Shown: positions 1 through 10,349 of the stretch, piece after piece
Position numbering within the stretch: the stretch's first letter is position 1
How the letters are laid out: each line of letters opens with the position of its first letter
Origin: Hibiscus mutabilis
Lineage: Eukaryota > Streptophyta > Magnoliopsida > Malvales > Malvaceae
Direction: 5' to 3'
Length of the DNA stretch: 64,000 bases
Assembly: GCA_019671005.1 (NCBI GenBank)
Contig: CM033719.1
Span: 19,952,750-20,016,749, forward strand
Notes under the pieces: model-generated
Seen by the model: only the letters and a program-made list of their open reading frames with translations
Told to the model about the DNA's origin: nothing
Database searches by the model: none
Made by a program: the position numbers and the translations under genes

Positions 1-698
1 CTCTAAAAAGTTTCTTTCCCTTTTTTGTATTTCTGTGTATTCGAAAAAAACTCTCCGTTACAATATGGTTTCGATTTCCGTTTTATATACGGATGATTAC
101 ATGCTTAAAAAAATGAAACACCAGTTATCATGTGTTCTGAGATCCGCCGAAATTGTCTTTTGATTTTCTAATTATGGCTTGGTATCCCCTATGTGTTTGC
201 TCTGGAACTTTACTAATGCCGTTTCTTTTTTGTTGCGTGGTGGACGTGGCAACTCGAGGAGAGGAGGGGACCAGTGAGAGGGTCACCTTGGGGAGCAAGG
301 CTTCATCGTGGCCATTGGATGAAAGGCAGATACACGGCTCAGATGTAAAGACTGGCAAAAGGAGCTCAGACGTCGGGCGCGTGGTGATCTGGAGCGTCTG
401 TGCGTGCGTTGCGCGCGTGAGTGGAGAACATCAAAGGTCGTGCGTGAGCGCGTGCCAGCCTCTAAAAGCTTCTTGGTTCGAATCTGGTCCGTTGGTGTGC
501 CTTTTGATCTGACGGCCAGAATTAATGAGGTGCCCGGCTCCATGTAACCCTAATTAGGGTTTTTTTAAAGAATGTCATCTAGACCGTTAGATCTGTAGCC
601 AGATCTAATGGTTTAGATTCAACTGTGCAGAACTAAAAATCATTAGGGCTTCTGACTTTGTAATTAGGGTTTTATGTGAGGGGCCCTATTGGGTTACA
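1..698. other. unassigned non-coding DNA at left edge
   Basis: No convincing coding region. Overlapping ORFs on both strands at 128-543 lie in a locally GC-rich stretch (240-500) and show no recognisable domain. A 156-bp stretch, 543-698, begins TGTAACCC and ends GGGTTACA, so it is bounded by an 8-bp inverted repeat of the kind that ends gypsy LTRs. It could be a small LTR-derived fragment, or the real 5' edge of the LTR-like block that follows. Confidence 0.4.
584..611. repeat. short hairpin (12-bp arms)
   Basis: CCGTTAGATCTG, a 4-nt loop, then CAGATCTAATGG form a near-perfect stem-loop with one G/T mismatch. A second perfect 14-bp palindrome, ACCCTAATTAGGGT, lies just upstream at 547-560. 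Function unknown; both are probably part of degenerate transposon ends. Confidence 0.5.
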
Positions 699-856
699 TG
701 TAACCTATTTATTCATTTTTGGATTTTATGTGTAATATGGACTGATAAACACTAAACACTTGGGCTTTTGTTTATTATTTAATATTCACTGGGCTTTATT
801 ATATTTGTTTAATTTATATTTAATATTTTGTTTTTTTGTTTTTATATTCTGGTTAT

Positions 857-858
<2 letters not shown>

Positions 859-890
<32 letters not shown>
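859..890 (+). repeat. (TAA)n microsatellite
   Basis: An uninterrupted trinucleotide run of about 32 bp lies in AT-rich non-coding DNA. A likely polymorphic simple repeat. Confidence 0.95.
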
Positions 891-893
<3 letters not shown>

Positions 894-3214
894 TGAAATG
901 TTTATTTAATAAAAATAATATAGTTTTAGTAAAAAAGATTTTAAAAGGTAATTTACTTTTCTCACGTAACTACTTTTGCTCTCAACATTTTTCTCAATTT
1001 TCCCAGCAGCCAAACTACCCTTTTTGCTTCAAAAAGATCAAGAATTAATACTTTTTGATTTTCTTTTGATTTCTCAATTGATTCATTTGATTTCTACATC
1101 AAATCTTATTTGTTTTCTTGAAGATTTCATTCAAATCATGCCAATTAAGGGAGAAGTCAGCCATTAGAGGTCATTTTCATTCCTCTCCTCTAATCAAAGA
1201 TTCTTCATTGAAATTCCCAAGTTCTTGATCCTTTGCAATTGATTTTTATTATGTATTAATGAATGAATCAAGATTAAAAGGTTTTAATTGAGTTCTAATA
1301 AGAAATTTGGTAGATCTTGATAATAGATCTGATTTTGTTGATTCTAATTGATATAGATAACATGTAAGATATGTTTTAATGTTGTGAGAAGAGATTAATA
1401 AAAGAAAACCCGAAACTAATTGAATTGCTAATTTTTTAGGTTCTAAATAGTTAGATTTTGAGGTGTTCTTGGTGTTAAAAGGTTGCTGGAGATATAAAGT
1501 GGTTATATTGATATGTTTAGATGATAATTGATGTTATTAAGATGTTGAAATCGTTGATTTATGACTGGGCTTTGTTTAGACTGAGTTTGGTGATGTTTTT
1601 GGTTGTTCTTGGAAGGCGATTAATAGTTTTTAATGTGGCGAAGTTGAGAATAGATGTTGCTAGGATTAGAGATGCATAGTAATGCATTAATCCTCTATTT
1701 TTTTGTGTGGGTAAAATAGAGGAGATAGATTCGTTAGCAATTGGAGAAGTTTTAGAAGCTTGATTTCGCATCACAGTGGATCTTTGTGTTGTTAGTGAGT
1801 GGAAACGAGTTTTACAGCTTTGTAAAGGTTTGAAAGTGATTTTGGGGAGTTTAGATTAAGCTCGAAGCGCTTGTATAAGCTCGAAAGTAAGTATTAGACG
1901 ATTTTTTTCTCAATTTCGGTTTGGCAAAGTTGATTTTCTCATGTTTATTGTTATATGCATGTTTTGGAAATGGATTATGATACAAAAGATCTATATTGAT
2001 GATATTTGACCATGGTAATGTTATTTGAAAGGTATTTCAATTATATAAAAATGCATGGTTTGTTGCATTGGAAATTGGTTTAAAGTGATGCATACGAAAA
2101 ATAGTGAGGTATCATGTTTAATATGGATTATATTGGCAAGTGACAATGATTAAATATTATCAGATATAGTTGGCATGCCATAGGGTTTAAAGTGCACTAT
2201 AATAAGTCACCTCATGTGCGTCGAGGGGTTGTGATTTTACCATATTCTCCACCATAGGTACCTCAGTGGTCGAGGGTTTGTGATTGTATCGTTTTCTCCC
2301 GCTGATGGATATTATACATTGTAACCGTCGAGGGGTTTATTATACTGTTTGTTCCAGTTAAAATATGTTTAAGTGGTCTAGGAAACCACTTGTGAAATTC
2401 GTGTATCCGATGTGTTTTTACAAATAGAAAGGTTTGGGTTTTGGGTCACTTTAATGCCAGTATATGAACTAATGTATCATGATGGATGAATTATGCTTTG
2501 TACAATGTGATTTATACATGTTATGGTCTTTAAGCTTTGTTATTGTAAGAATAAGCATGTGAAGGCGTAAATTGAGGTTTTTGCATATGGGATTATGCAT
2601 GAGATCCATGATACATGTTTTGCATATGGTTTAATATGCATGGTTTACAAAGGTAAAAATGGCATGAGATGTTTTAGCATGAAGTTGAAAATTTGATATG
2701 ACTTAATGGTTTTAAATGCATTGATGAGTATTTTTAGAGAGTCCCTCACTAGGCATTATATGCTTACGCTCTATTTTCTCATCATTGCAGAGAAATAAGT
2801 TTCCTGGTAGCAAGCGAGCAAGGAGGAATCCAAGAATCGAATCATTTCAAGTATGGTTTAATAAACAAACTTGTAGTAATAAAAGGGCAATATGACCAAC
2901 TTGTATTTGGGAGGATTGCATGCTTACTCCCTGTTTTGGACATGTTTCATTTGGTATTTTGGATATGTATGTGGCTATATGGTTTGATTTTAGGATTGGG
3001 ATGAGTTTTGCATGCTTGGTAGAGACCATGCCTATAGGATCTATGGGTTGTTTAACTATGGATTGAATGTTCATCTAGCATGCTTAATTGGTTGTGGAAT
3101 TGATGTTAAATATGTTATATGACGTTTGTATGATGTTTGAAGCACGTTTGATTGAGCCCAAGTGTCATATGTTCGACCAAGAAGTCATTACAGACCCAGT
3201 CGTACCAATATGGG

Positions 3215-3480
3215 TCCTTAGAGATTGGTACGCTAGGTCTATCAAGGCTCAAAATTGTGCAAAATTGCATAGGGGTATCGGTATGCCTAATACTCATATC
3301 AATACGCCCCTTAAAAATTACATCTGGTATCGATACGCGGGCAACCGTATTGGTACACCCTTTTGCTACTAGAATTCCATGTTTTGATATCCAACTACTG
3401 GTATCGGCACATATAAGGACCGTATCGATACCCTTTGCATAATGAACCCGGATCGATACGGGCAAAGAGAGTACTGATAC
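3215..3480. repeat. cluster of degenerate GGTATCGATACC-like palindromes
   Basis: About nine variants of a TATCGATAC core lie at roughly 20-30 bp spacing. Examples are ggtatcggtatgcc near 3277, tggtatcgatacgcg near 3327, accgtattggtac near 3347, ccgtatcgatacc near 3419 and ggatcgatacggg near 3451. They sit inside the LTR-like block. The arrangement is repetitive but not a clean tandem array. A clustered palindromic site could bind a dimeric protein, but that is inference only. Confidence 0.6.
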
Positions 3481-3852
3481 TCATTTTGTTATTTTTGGTA
3501 ATATGCTTCGCTGAAGTTTGAGTCTTTGCAGTTTAGTCCTTGTTTCTTGATCATGCAATTAAATGAGTTTGGATGATTATTTTAAGTTGAAATTTAACCC
3601 AATTACATATAAATGATTAATTAAGGTTTGGTAACTTTGGATTTAAGTAAGTCCTCTCAGTTTTCCAAAATTATAATTTGGTCCCTTGCGTTCTCAGCCA
3701 ATTTAATGTCAAATTGACGCCCGATTTGATTGTGAATTTCACCGTTGCCAGCATGATCACCTTAGGACTAAACTATGCATTTCAACAAGATAAAAGGAAA
3801 AAATAGCTCGCTCGGTTCGGTCTGGCGTCTAGGCCGGGTCAAGGGGGTTACA

Positions 3853-5645
3853 AGAAGCTTTTGTTGCCTTGGATGTTCCAATCTCCCTTGAGAGGCCTAG
3901 ATCACAGGTGCCTTTGGATGTCCAAAGAGTCCCGAAAAAATGAAGGAATGATGTGAATTCTAGTACGGAGAAAGGAAATTCTCTTGTCCCTATTGAAAAC
4001 GACATTGATGATTTGATGATGGAAGTTAGTGACTCGTAGGATGAGATTGATGCGGATTAGATGGATATTGGGAAATTGGGGGTTAACGTGGGGGATCAGG
4101 AAACATAGACCATTCTACCTAAGCCTTTCTTTTGCGATATTATGGTTACTGAAGGATCCAACCAATCGATGAACCCTACAATCAAAGATCTTGATGTTGA
4201 AGTTTCTAATGAGGATGTCTAGATTGTTGAGGATGATGCCCTACTTGAGATCCAGTTTTTTTAAAAAATACATTGTGCCATTGATGAAAAGCGGGCAAAC
4301 TCGCTGATCATCTGATTATTGGGAAAATTGATTGGCTACAAAGCGCTGTTGAATCAGATTGAGGCACTCTAGAGACCTCGGGGTGAGATACGTTTAATTG
4401 ACCTTGATAACGAGTATTTTTTGGTCAGGTTGCACTTACGAATGACTGTGATCGAGTTCTCTCAGGGGACCTTGGATAATTTATGGCTCATATCTTACGG
4501 TGCAACCCTAGAGTAGAAACTTTACGACATCTGAGGATCACCCATCCAAGATAATGGTTCGGGTTCGTTTGCCTAAGTTAACTTACAAATACCAAGAGCT
4601 TGCTCGGTTCATTGTCGGGACGCTCAAGAAGGTAATCCGCATTGATTATAACACTGATGCAGCCAATAGAGGGAGATTCACACGTCTTGTAGTGATGATC
4701 GATCTAAAAAAGCCTTTAAAATTAAGGGGTGATAATTGATGGTCAACAACAACCAATCAAATATGAGGGGCTGCCTACTATCTGCTATGGCTATGGGAAG
4801 TACGGTCACTCAAAGGATTCTTATGGCATAGAGGAACCGACTCAGAAAGTAGATGCCTCTAGATCTGTTAGTCCTAGAAAGATGAGCTTTATGGGCCTTG
4901 GATGTAGGTTACGAACAGAAGAAAGCGAGTTGCACTTAGGAAGGAATTTGGGAATCCCATAGAGACATCTACTCGACAGACCAGTTCTAGGTTTAATGCT
5001 TTGGCTACCTTGCAAGAGAGCCCTGATGAGGGACCATCTAATCTATCTACATGTGTGTCATCAGATGTTCTACGAGGAGTTAGACCTGGCTCGTTTCTAG
5101 CATAGGGTAAGGGCGTTAGCAATCATGCAACTGGTTTTAGTACTCAGGGAGCTCGACAAGGGGCCCGTAAGGTGACCGAGAAGGATGGTCAAAGTTTACC
5201 AGTTCAGTTACCAGACAACGTCCTCACCTCCGCGGATGCAGGACTTTAAGTTGCTTCCAAGGATATGGTGATAGTTGCTAAATCGATTTTAAATAAGGAG
5301 AACCATGTAGCCGTATACGTGGTAGATGATATGGACAGACCTATATTACGAAAAATAAATAGGAGAGTCTTACCTTAATCAATCACGGGTGTGCCCCTTA
5401 AAGGTATTAGTAGGGGTGCTGCTGCTATCAAATGGGAGTCTAAAAAGAGTGTTAAGTCAAAGAAGAAGGAAAATAAAAATCTCAACCAGCCGGTGTTATC
5501 TGGTTTGGTTGAATCTTTAACTGTAGAAGTCGACAGAGCTCAAGAGGGCATCAAAAACCAGCCTAAGGAGCCCCTTACACATCAGGTGACCTCTGGAGAC
5601 GTAATTCAGTGGCATGCAAATACAACTTTTGACTCTTCGGTTTAG
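3853..5645 (+). pseudogene. LINE ORF1 remnant (DUF4283-like nucleic-acid binding domain plus CCHC zinc knuckle)
   Basis: ORF1 of plant L1 LINEs encodes an RNA-binding protein that packages the element RNA. Translation in several frames gives the family's conserved segments: a lead-in 'ANSLII..LLGKLIGYKALL' and 'GEIRLIDLDNEYFLVRL' around 4290-4430, then 'VRVRLPKLTYKYQELARF' and 'KKVIRIDYNTDAANRGRFTR' at about 4557-4690. A zinc knuckle follows at about 4765-4820, 'GLPTICYGYGKYGHSKDSYG', in which the CCHC pattern has lost two of its cysteines to tyrosine. Several in-frame stops interrupt it (for example near 4040 and 4220). The 3' part (5391-5645) is low-complexity Lys/Glu-rich. Not functional. 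Confidence 0.75.
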
Positions 5646-5711
5646 ACCGACATGCAGGTTTAAGGTGTCTCCTTTTTCTCTACCTGAATTATTTTAATGT
5701 TTAAAGTTGTC

Positions 5712-6262
5712 TTATGGAATTCGTAAGGTGCCTTGGGTACCGAATTTAACCGCTATTTCAAGTTATTTGCTAAGCTACAGAAGCCTGACATTTTTGCGGT
5801 CTTTGAGCCTCGCATTAGTGGTGTAAAAGTAGATTTTTTTATTCGTTTCTCAGGGTTTGATTACTTCTATAGGGTTGAAGCGATGGGTGTCTCTGATGGG
5901 CTCTGGATTATGTGGAAGGGTCACATCCATATAGATGTTATTGTTGTATCAAATCAATATATTCAAGCCTTGATTTCTACAGGCATGGATATGAGCAGAT
6001 TTTTCTTTACTTTTGTTTATGTCCATCTTGACTGTACTAAGCGACGTGGACTTTGGAGTCAATTGTGTGCTTTAGACCCTGGAGATGTGTGGCCATGGGC
6101 ACTAGGGGGCTACTTCAATGTAATTGGCAGCTCCGATGAGAGGGATGGGGGCTCACAACATCATTCTGGTATAATCCTCATTTTAATGAGTTTATGTTTA
6201 CATCAGGGCTTTTGGATATGGGATTTAATGGCCCCTCATTCACCTGGAAGAAAAGACTAGAC
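5712..6262 (+). pseudogene. LINE ORF2, endonuclease domain remnant
   Basis: The N-terminal AP-like endonuclease of LINE ORF2 nicks target DNA to prime reverse transcription. Visible motifs are 'VFEPRISG', carrying the catalytic Glu, 'RVEAMGVSDGLWIMWKG', 'TFVYVHLD' and 'LGGYFNVIGSSDERDGGS'. In the family the last motif reads GGDFN, so the catalytic Asp is replaced by Tyr here. The ORF breaks at 6260 after the 'FTWKK'-type segment; continuation is in other frames at 6353-6760. An upstream stop after 'WNS' replaces the usual WNxRG start. Confidence 0.8.
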
Positions 6263-7297
6263 TGATATGTTTTTAATAACAAGTGGCATGAAGTATTTTC
6301 GCAATCTAAAATCCTTCATTTGTAGCAACTAAGGTCGGATCACAATCCAATTATGTTGGACACGGGTTCGCATAGGGTGCAGGGGATCACTCGGCCTTAT
6401 AGGGTCTTGGCAACCTGGAATAATCATCTTGAGTTTCAGTCAATGCTCCAGAATTCATGGGATGATAGCTTATCTCTTGAGATGAATGTTCACAGTTTCC
6501 AACAGAGAAGCGGGGAATGGAATAAATCAGTTTTTGGCCATATTGGTAAGCACAAGTCTCTCCTACTTGCGCGCATTCGTGGCATTGAAAAGGCTCTAGA
6601 GTCTTTGGATTCAGCCTTCCTTTCGAATCTTGAGATTGAGTTGAAAGATGAGTTAAATCTGGTGCTTGAACAGGAAGAGAGCATGTGGCATCAAAAATCT
6701 TGCAATCTTTGGATCGCTAAAGGAGATAGAAACACCTCCTTTTCCACATTAGTACAATGATACGATGATAACGTAACTCAGTTCGTATGCTTCAACTGGA
6801 TGATGAGTCTTGGTACGATGATCCTTTCATGCTCGATGAACATGCTTGTCATTTCTTTAAAAAGATATTTACCAGTGAGCCTTGGCCCCCAACTTCCAAT
6901 GCCACGATTGCGTCATTCTATATTTTTAGCAGTAAGGAGCTGTGGCCACTTACAGCCAAAGTGACGATGGGCGAAATTCAGAACATAGCCTCCCACATGG
7001 CTCCTTTAAAAGCCCCTAGTTCGGATGGTCTGTCGGTACTTTTCTTTCAAAAAAATGGTCAATTATAGGTCTTGTTGTGTTCAAACTTATACAACAATTC
7101 TTCAATGAGGGTAGTTTGGAGGATTGGGCGAATAAAACTCTTCTAGTTCTTATCCCAAAGGTTAAGCATCCTACTCGCATCACACAGTTCTGACAAATTA
7201 GCTTGTGCAACATTGTCTACAAGATTACCACTAAGGTCCTTGTTGATAGAATGAAGCCTTTTCTTCTCATTTTGGATTTCTAATACTCAGGCAAATT
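6263..7297 (+). pseudogene. LINE ORF2, linker between endonuclease and RT (remnant)
   Basis: Two open pieces (6353-6760 and 6787-7068) carry the conserved linker of plant LINE ORF2: 'SQQRSGEWNKSVFGHIGKHK'-like region, 'EESMWHQKSCNLWIAKGDRN' and 'VTMGEIQNIASHMAPLKAPS..DG'. They are joined across stops and frameshifts. The following stretch, 7080-7290, corresponds to 'LIPKV..P..I.QFRPISLCN..YKI..K' of RT subdomain 1, in broken frames. No intact product is possible. Confidence 0.7.
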
Positions 7298-8560
7298 TTG
7301 CAGCGGGTCGGTCAGATTACTGAAAATATTATATTGGCACAAGAAGTCATCCATTCTATGAATAATAAGTCTGGTCGTACGGGGTGGATGGCTATTAAAG
7401 TAGACCTTGAGAAAACATATGATAGATTAGAGTGGGACTTCATCGAAGACACCCTTTGCTCTACTGGTATGCCTTGTGTGTTGGTTGATCAGATTATGAT
7501 ATGTGTTAGATCAGTCTCAACCCAAGTTCTTTGGAATAGGGATTTAACTTCTGAATTCAAGTCGACTCGAGGGATTAGACAAGAGGACCCCTTCTCGCCC
7601 TACCTTTTTGTACTATGTATAGAATGGCTCTCTCAGGAAATATCTTGCCAAGTTACTGCAGGTGCTTGGAAGGATATTCATTTGTCTAGACATGGGCCGA
7701 GTCTATCATACCTCTTTTTTGCAAATGACCTCGTACTCTTCATGAAGGCCTTTGTGGAATAGATGGAGATTCTTAAAAGTGTTATTTTTGCAAAGTTTCT
7801 GGCCATCGGGTTAGCACGTCTAAAACCCATATTTTCTTCTCAAAGAATGTTCCTGCATTGTTGCACACTATTATCACCCATGGCAGTGAGAGTTATGAAC
7901 AAGCGCGATAGGAGCTACCGCACAGGGCAGGCAAGAGAGGGGCCCAAAAATAGATAACTTAAATTAAATATTTGTAAAAAAATGCTATAAATTTATATAT
8001 ACAATTTTGTGTATATATAACAATTATCTAAAACTTAAAACATGCAAAAATAATGACACATTTTAAGTAAAAAATGTTTGATTTTTAGATGTTTATAAGT
8101 CAATTTTGTATTGCTCAAGAGGATAATTTAATAATATATTTTTTATTAAGGTATTTTTTGAAGAAAAAAATTTATATCTTTTACAAATTATAAATTAAGG
8201 GCCTCATTTTAATAAATTGCACATGGCCCTAAAATCTTTGAACCGCCCCTGTCCCATGGTTTGGGTTTTGAGGAAGTTGGGGACCTTGGGAAGTATCTTG
8301 GCGTGCCCCTCCTTCATACTAGCCGCTAAAGCAACATACTCATATTTATTTGAAAACATGCAACAAAAACTATCGGGTTGGGTAGCGAGTTCCCTTTCCG
8401 TAGTAGGACGAATTACGCAAGCTATTCCGGTTTATGCCATACAATCTTCTTGCCTGCCAAAGATTCTTTGTGAAGATATGGAGAGTTTGATCCCCCGGTT
8501 CATTTGGGGCACTTCCCCAACCAATCCCAGTTTGCCCTTAGTAAAGTGGAGCTAATTCCA
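7298..8560 (+). pseudogene. LINE ORF2, reverse transcriptase domain remnant split by a MITE
   Basis: RT palm motifs are visible in order: 'MAIKVDLEKTYDRLEWDF' (motif A with its Asp), 'GIRQEDPFSPYLFVLCIEWL' (motif B region) and 'LSYLFFANDLVLF' (motif C, normally FADD, so the first catalytic Asp is Asn here). A stop follows at 7760-7762. After the inserted MITE (7884-8251) the thumb region resumes in 8260-8555, with 'QQKLSGWVASSLSVVGRITQ' and 'FIWGTS'. The Asp-to-Asn change and the breaks make it inactive. Confidence 0.8.
7884..8251. mobile_element. hAT-type MITE (368 bp) nested in LINE ORF2
   Basis: The insertion begins CAGTGAGAG and ends CCGCCCCTG, so its outer ends follow the CAG...CTG pattern of hAT elements. 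It is flanked by an 8-bp target-site duplication with one mismatch: acccatgg at 7876-7883 and tcccatgg at 8252-8259. The LINE reading resumes directly after it, which defines the edges well. The interior is AT-rich and has no coding capacity, so it is non-autonomous. Confidence 0.75.
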
Positions 8561-8689
8561 AATACCGATTGCGGATGGCGGGCTTGGCATTAAGGATCTT
8601 CACCAACAAAATAGAGCCTTTTTTTGAAAATTGGATTTCAGCTCATCACTAATAAAAACAGGTAGTGGGTTCAGGTCCTCAAGTATAAG

Positions 8690-10022
8690 TAAAAGTGGCA
8701 GACATTACTACCGTCTTCGTTGCACAATGGTAATTGTTCTAGACTTTGGCGAGGCTTGATAAATGTGTGGGATGATCTATGCAAGAGCTTATGTTGGAAT
8801 GTGCAGAATGACCTTCATATAGACTTTTGGTATGATAATTGGCTTAACGTTCAGGGACCACTTGCTTTGGAATATCTCTCTGCTGGTGCACCATCACCGA
8901 CTTGTGTTGCCTCATTCGTTTTAGCATCCGGTGGTTGGGATTGGGACCGTTTAACCTCCTGATTTTATGTTGAAGATGATATCGACAGTGAAGCCCTCAA
9001 ATCCCAGCTTGGGAACAAATACACTTGGATGAAGGTGAGAGGAAAACCTAGCATTTTCCACTCGATCAGCTTATGCTGCGTTGCAATCTCAAGAAACGGT
9101 TGGTAGTAGGGCCCTTTGGAAAGCCGTTTAGTCAGCCCGGATGCCACAACGAGTTAGGATGTTTTTGTGGGCTGTCTTGAGAAATGGTTTACTCAAAAAT
9201 GTTGAGAGAGTGAGGAGGCATTTAACGGATGTAGCCACGTGCCAATTGTGTCGTTATGAAGATGAGGATGTTGAACATGTGCTTCGCCGTTGTTCTAAAG
9301 CTCGGGCGGTGTAGGGCACTTTAATCCCGGTAGCTAAGCTTGATGATTTCCTGAATATCCCTTTGCCAGATTGGTTTCAACAGAACATTAGTGCTTCAAG
9401 TCTGAGAATAAATGAAGATGCGAATTGGCCGGCCATATTTGCGGTGGTTTGCTGGCAATCTGGAAACTCCGGTGCAATCTTTTATTGGATGAAAATTATG
9501 TTGAGCACATCGACTTCATCTCTCACTGCCTGTCCCTCGTGAATGAATTTGCCTCTAGCAATGAGGTGAATTTGACACCGGTTACTAATATCCTGCTTCA
9601 CGTTGGCAATGCCCTGCACCTGGTTGGGTAAAAGCCGACACTGATGGTGCGATTCTTCCCCATGATGGATCGGCAGCGGTGGGTGGCGTCTTGCGGGATG
9701 ATCAAGGTGTTTAGCTCCGGGGGTTTTCACGCAGCATTGAAATCTGCTCAGTTTTGATGGCGGAGCTTTGGGCGATCCACGACGCTTTGGAGCTTACTTG
9801 GCTGATTGGATATCGCCGCGTTGAGTTGGAAACAGATATTAAGGAGGTTGCACAGATTTTAACTTGTGATTTCCGAGGCCTTTTTCACCGTGGTCTCGTT
9901 GTGGCTATATGCTCCCTGCTAAGCCTTCAATGGGAGGTTCGGATACGCCATGTGCACCATGAGGCAAATGATGTTGCGATAGCTTGGTTAGGATTTGTCG
10001 AGGAGCTCCTCTTGGAAAAATG
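8690..10022 (+). pseudogene. LINE ORF2, zf-RVT and RNase H C-terminal domains (remnant)
   Basis: At 8720-8962 the segment 'SRLWRGLINVWDDLCKSLCW' and 'DFWYDNWLNVQGPLALEYL' is typical of the region before zf-RVT. Around 9150-9330 lie the zinc-binding 'MPQRVRMFLWAVLRNGLLKN' and 'CQLCRYEDEDVEHVLRRC'-like residues. RNase H follows at about 9630-10020: 'ADTDGAI' (first Asp), 'VLMAELWAIHDALELTWL' (Glu), 'RVELETDIKEV' (Asp) and 'RHVHHEANDVA'. So the three acidic catalytic positions remain, although frames change and stops intervene upstream. Confidence 0.78.
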
Positions 10023-10110
10023 ATATTTGTTGATCCACCACCGGAGTCTACTGCTACTCTCCTTAAAGATTTACATAGTATAGTCTAATGGTTGTTGTAG
10101 TTCGGTATTA

Positions 10111-10349
10111 TCGAAAAAATTAAGGTAAACTCAATCGACATTATTGGTAAAGATTTAAGATTTTTACGATAAACTTTGTAATTGAAAATTTAATTTCGTG
10201 ATTGCTAAGGCATGGATCCGCCAACTTTGAATAGACCCCTTAACCTAAACTTTGTTATAAACCCCAATGTCTCAATACAAATGTAGTCTCAACGAAATTG
10301 TATCAAAATTTCAGTGTTCCGTTATCCGCTCCCTGAAAGGAGAAAAAAA
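10111..10349 (+). promoter_or_regulatory. remaining upstream region of the TOC75 locus
   Basis: Only about 240 bp separate the LINE 3' end from the transit-peptide ATG at 10350. The stretch is AT-rich up to 10310. I see no clear TATA box. If the LINE inserted here, most of the original promoter is now displaced more than 6 kb upstream. Confidence 0.35.

Larger units (their letters stand above)
699..3852 (+). mobile_element. gypsy-type LTR-like block, plus orientation (probable solo LTR or fragment)
   Basis: The block begins TGTAACC (699) and ends GGGGGTTACA (3852), matching the TG...CA inverted ends of plant Ty3/gypsy LTRs. It contains the motif series seen in inverted form in the LTRs at 27304-39874 and 60927-64000: a 'cctcactaggcattatatgc' type stretch near 2744-2763 and low-information AT-rich DNA. 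No coding domain is visible. No target-site duplication was found for either possible left edge (543 or 699), so the left boundary is uncertain. It abuts the LINE that starts at 3853. Confidence 0.45.
3853..10110 (+). mobile_element. L1-type non-LTR retrotransposon (LINE), decayed, with nested MITE
   Basis: A plant L1-type LINE on the plus strand with both ORFs recognisable in order: ORF1 with a DUF4283-like domain and CCHC knuckle, then ORF2 with apurinic endonuclease, reverse transcriptase, zf-RVT and C-terminal RNase H. Many stops and frameshifts mean neither ORF is intact. The element is interrupted at 7884-8251 by a hAT-type MITE. The right edge is approximate; a clear poly-A tail and target-site duplication were not identified. 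It ends about 240 bp before the transit-peptide start of the TOC75 locus. Confidence 0.85.

Noticed and set aside
153..543. 119-aa and 86-aa ORFs near the left edge
   Set aside because: Overlapping on opposite strands, no recognisable domain, low-complexity composition.
3088..3465. Three overlapping ~95-116-aa ORFs
   Set aside because: Open only because the TATCGATAC-rich repeat lacks stops in several frames; no protein signature.
699..3852. Complete solo LTR with TSD
   Set aside because: Neither candidate left end (543 or 699) gives a 5-bp duplication with the sequence after 3852, so completeness is not claimed.
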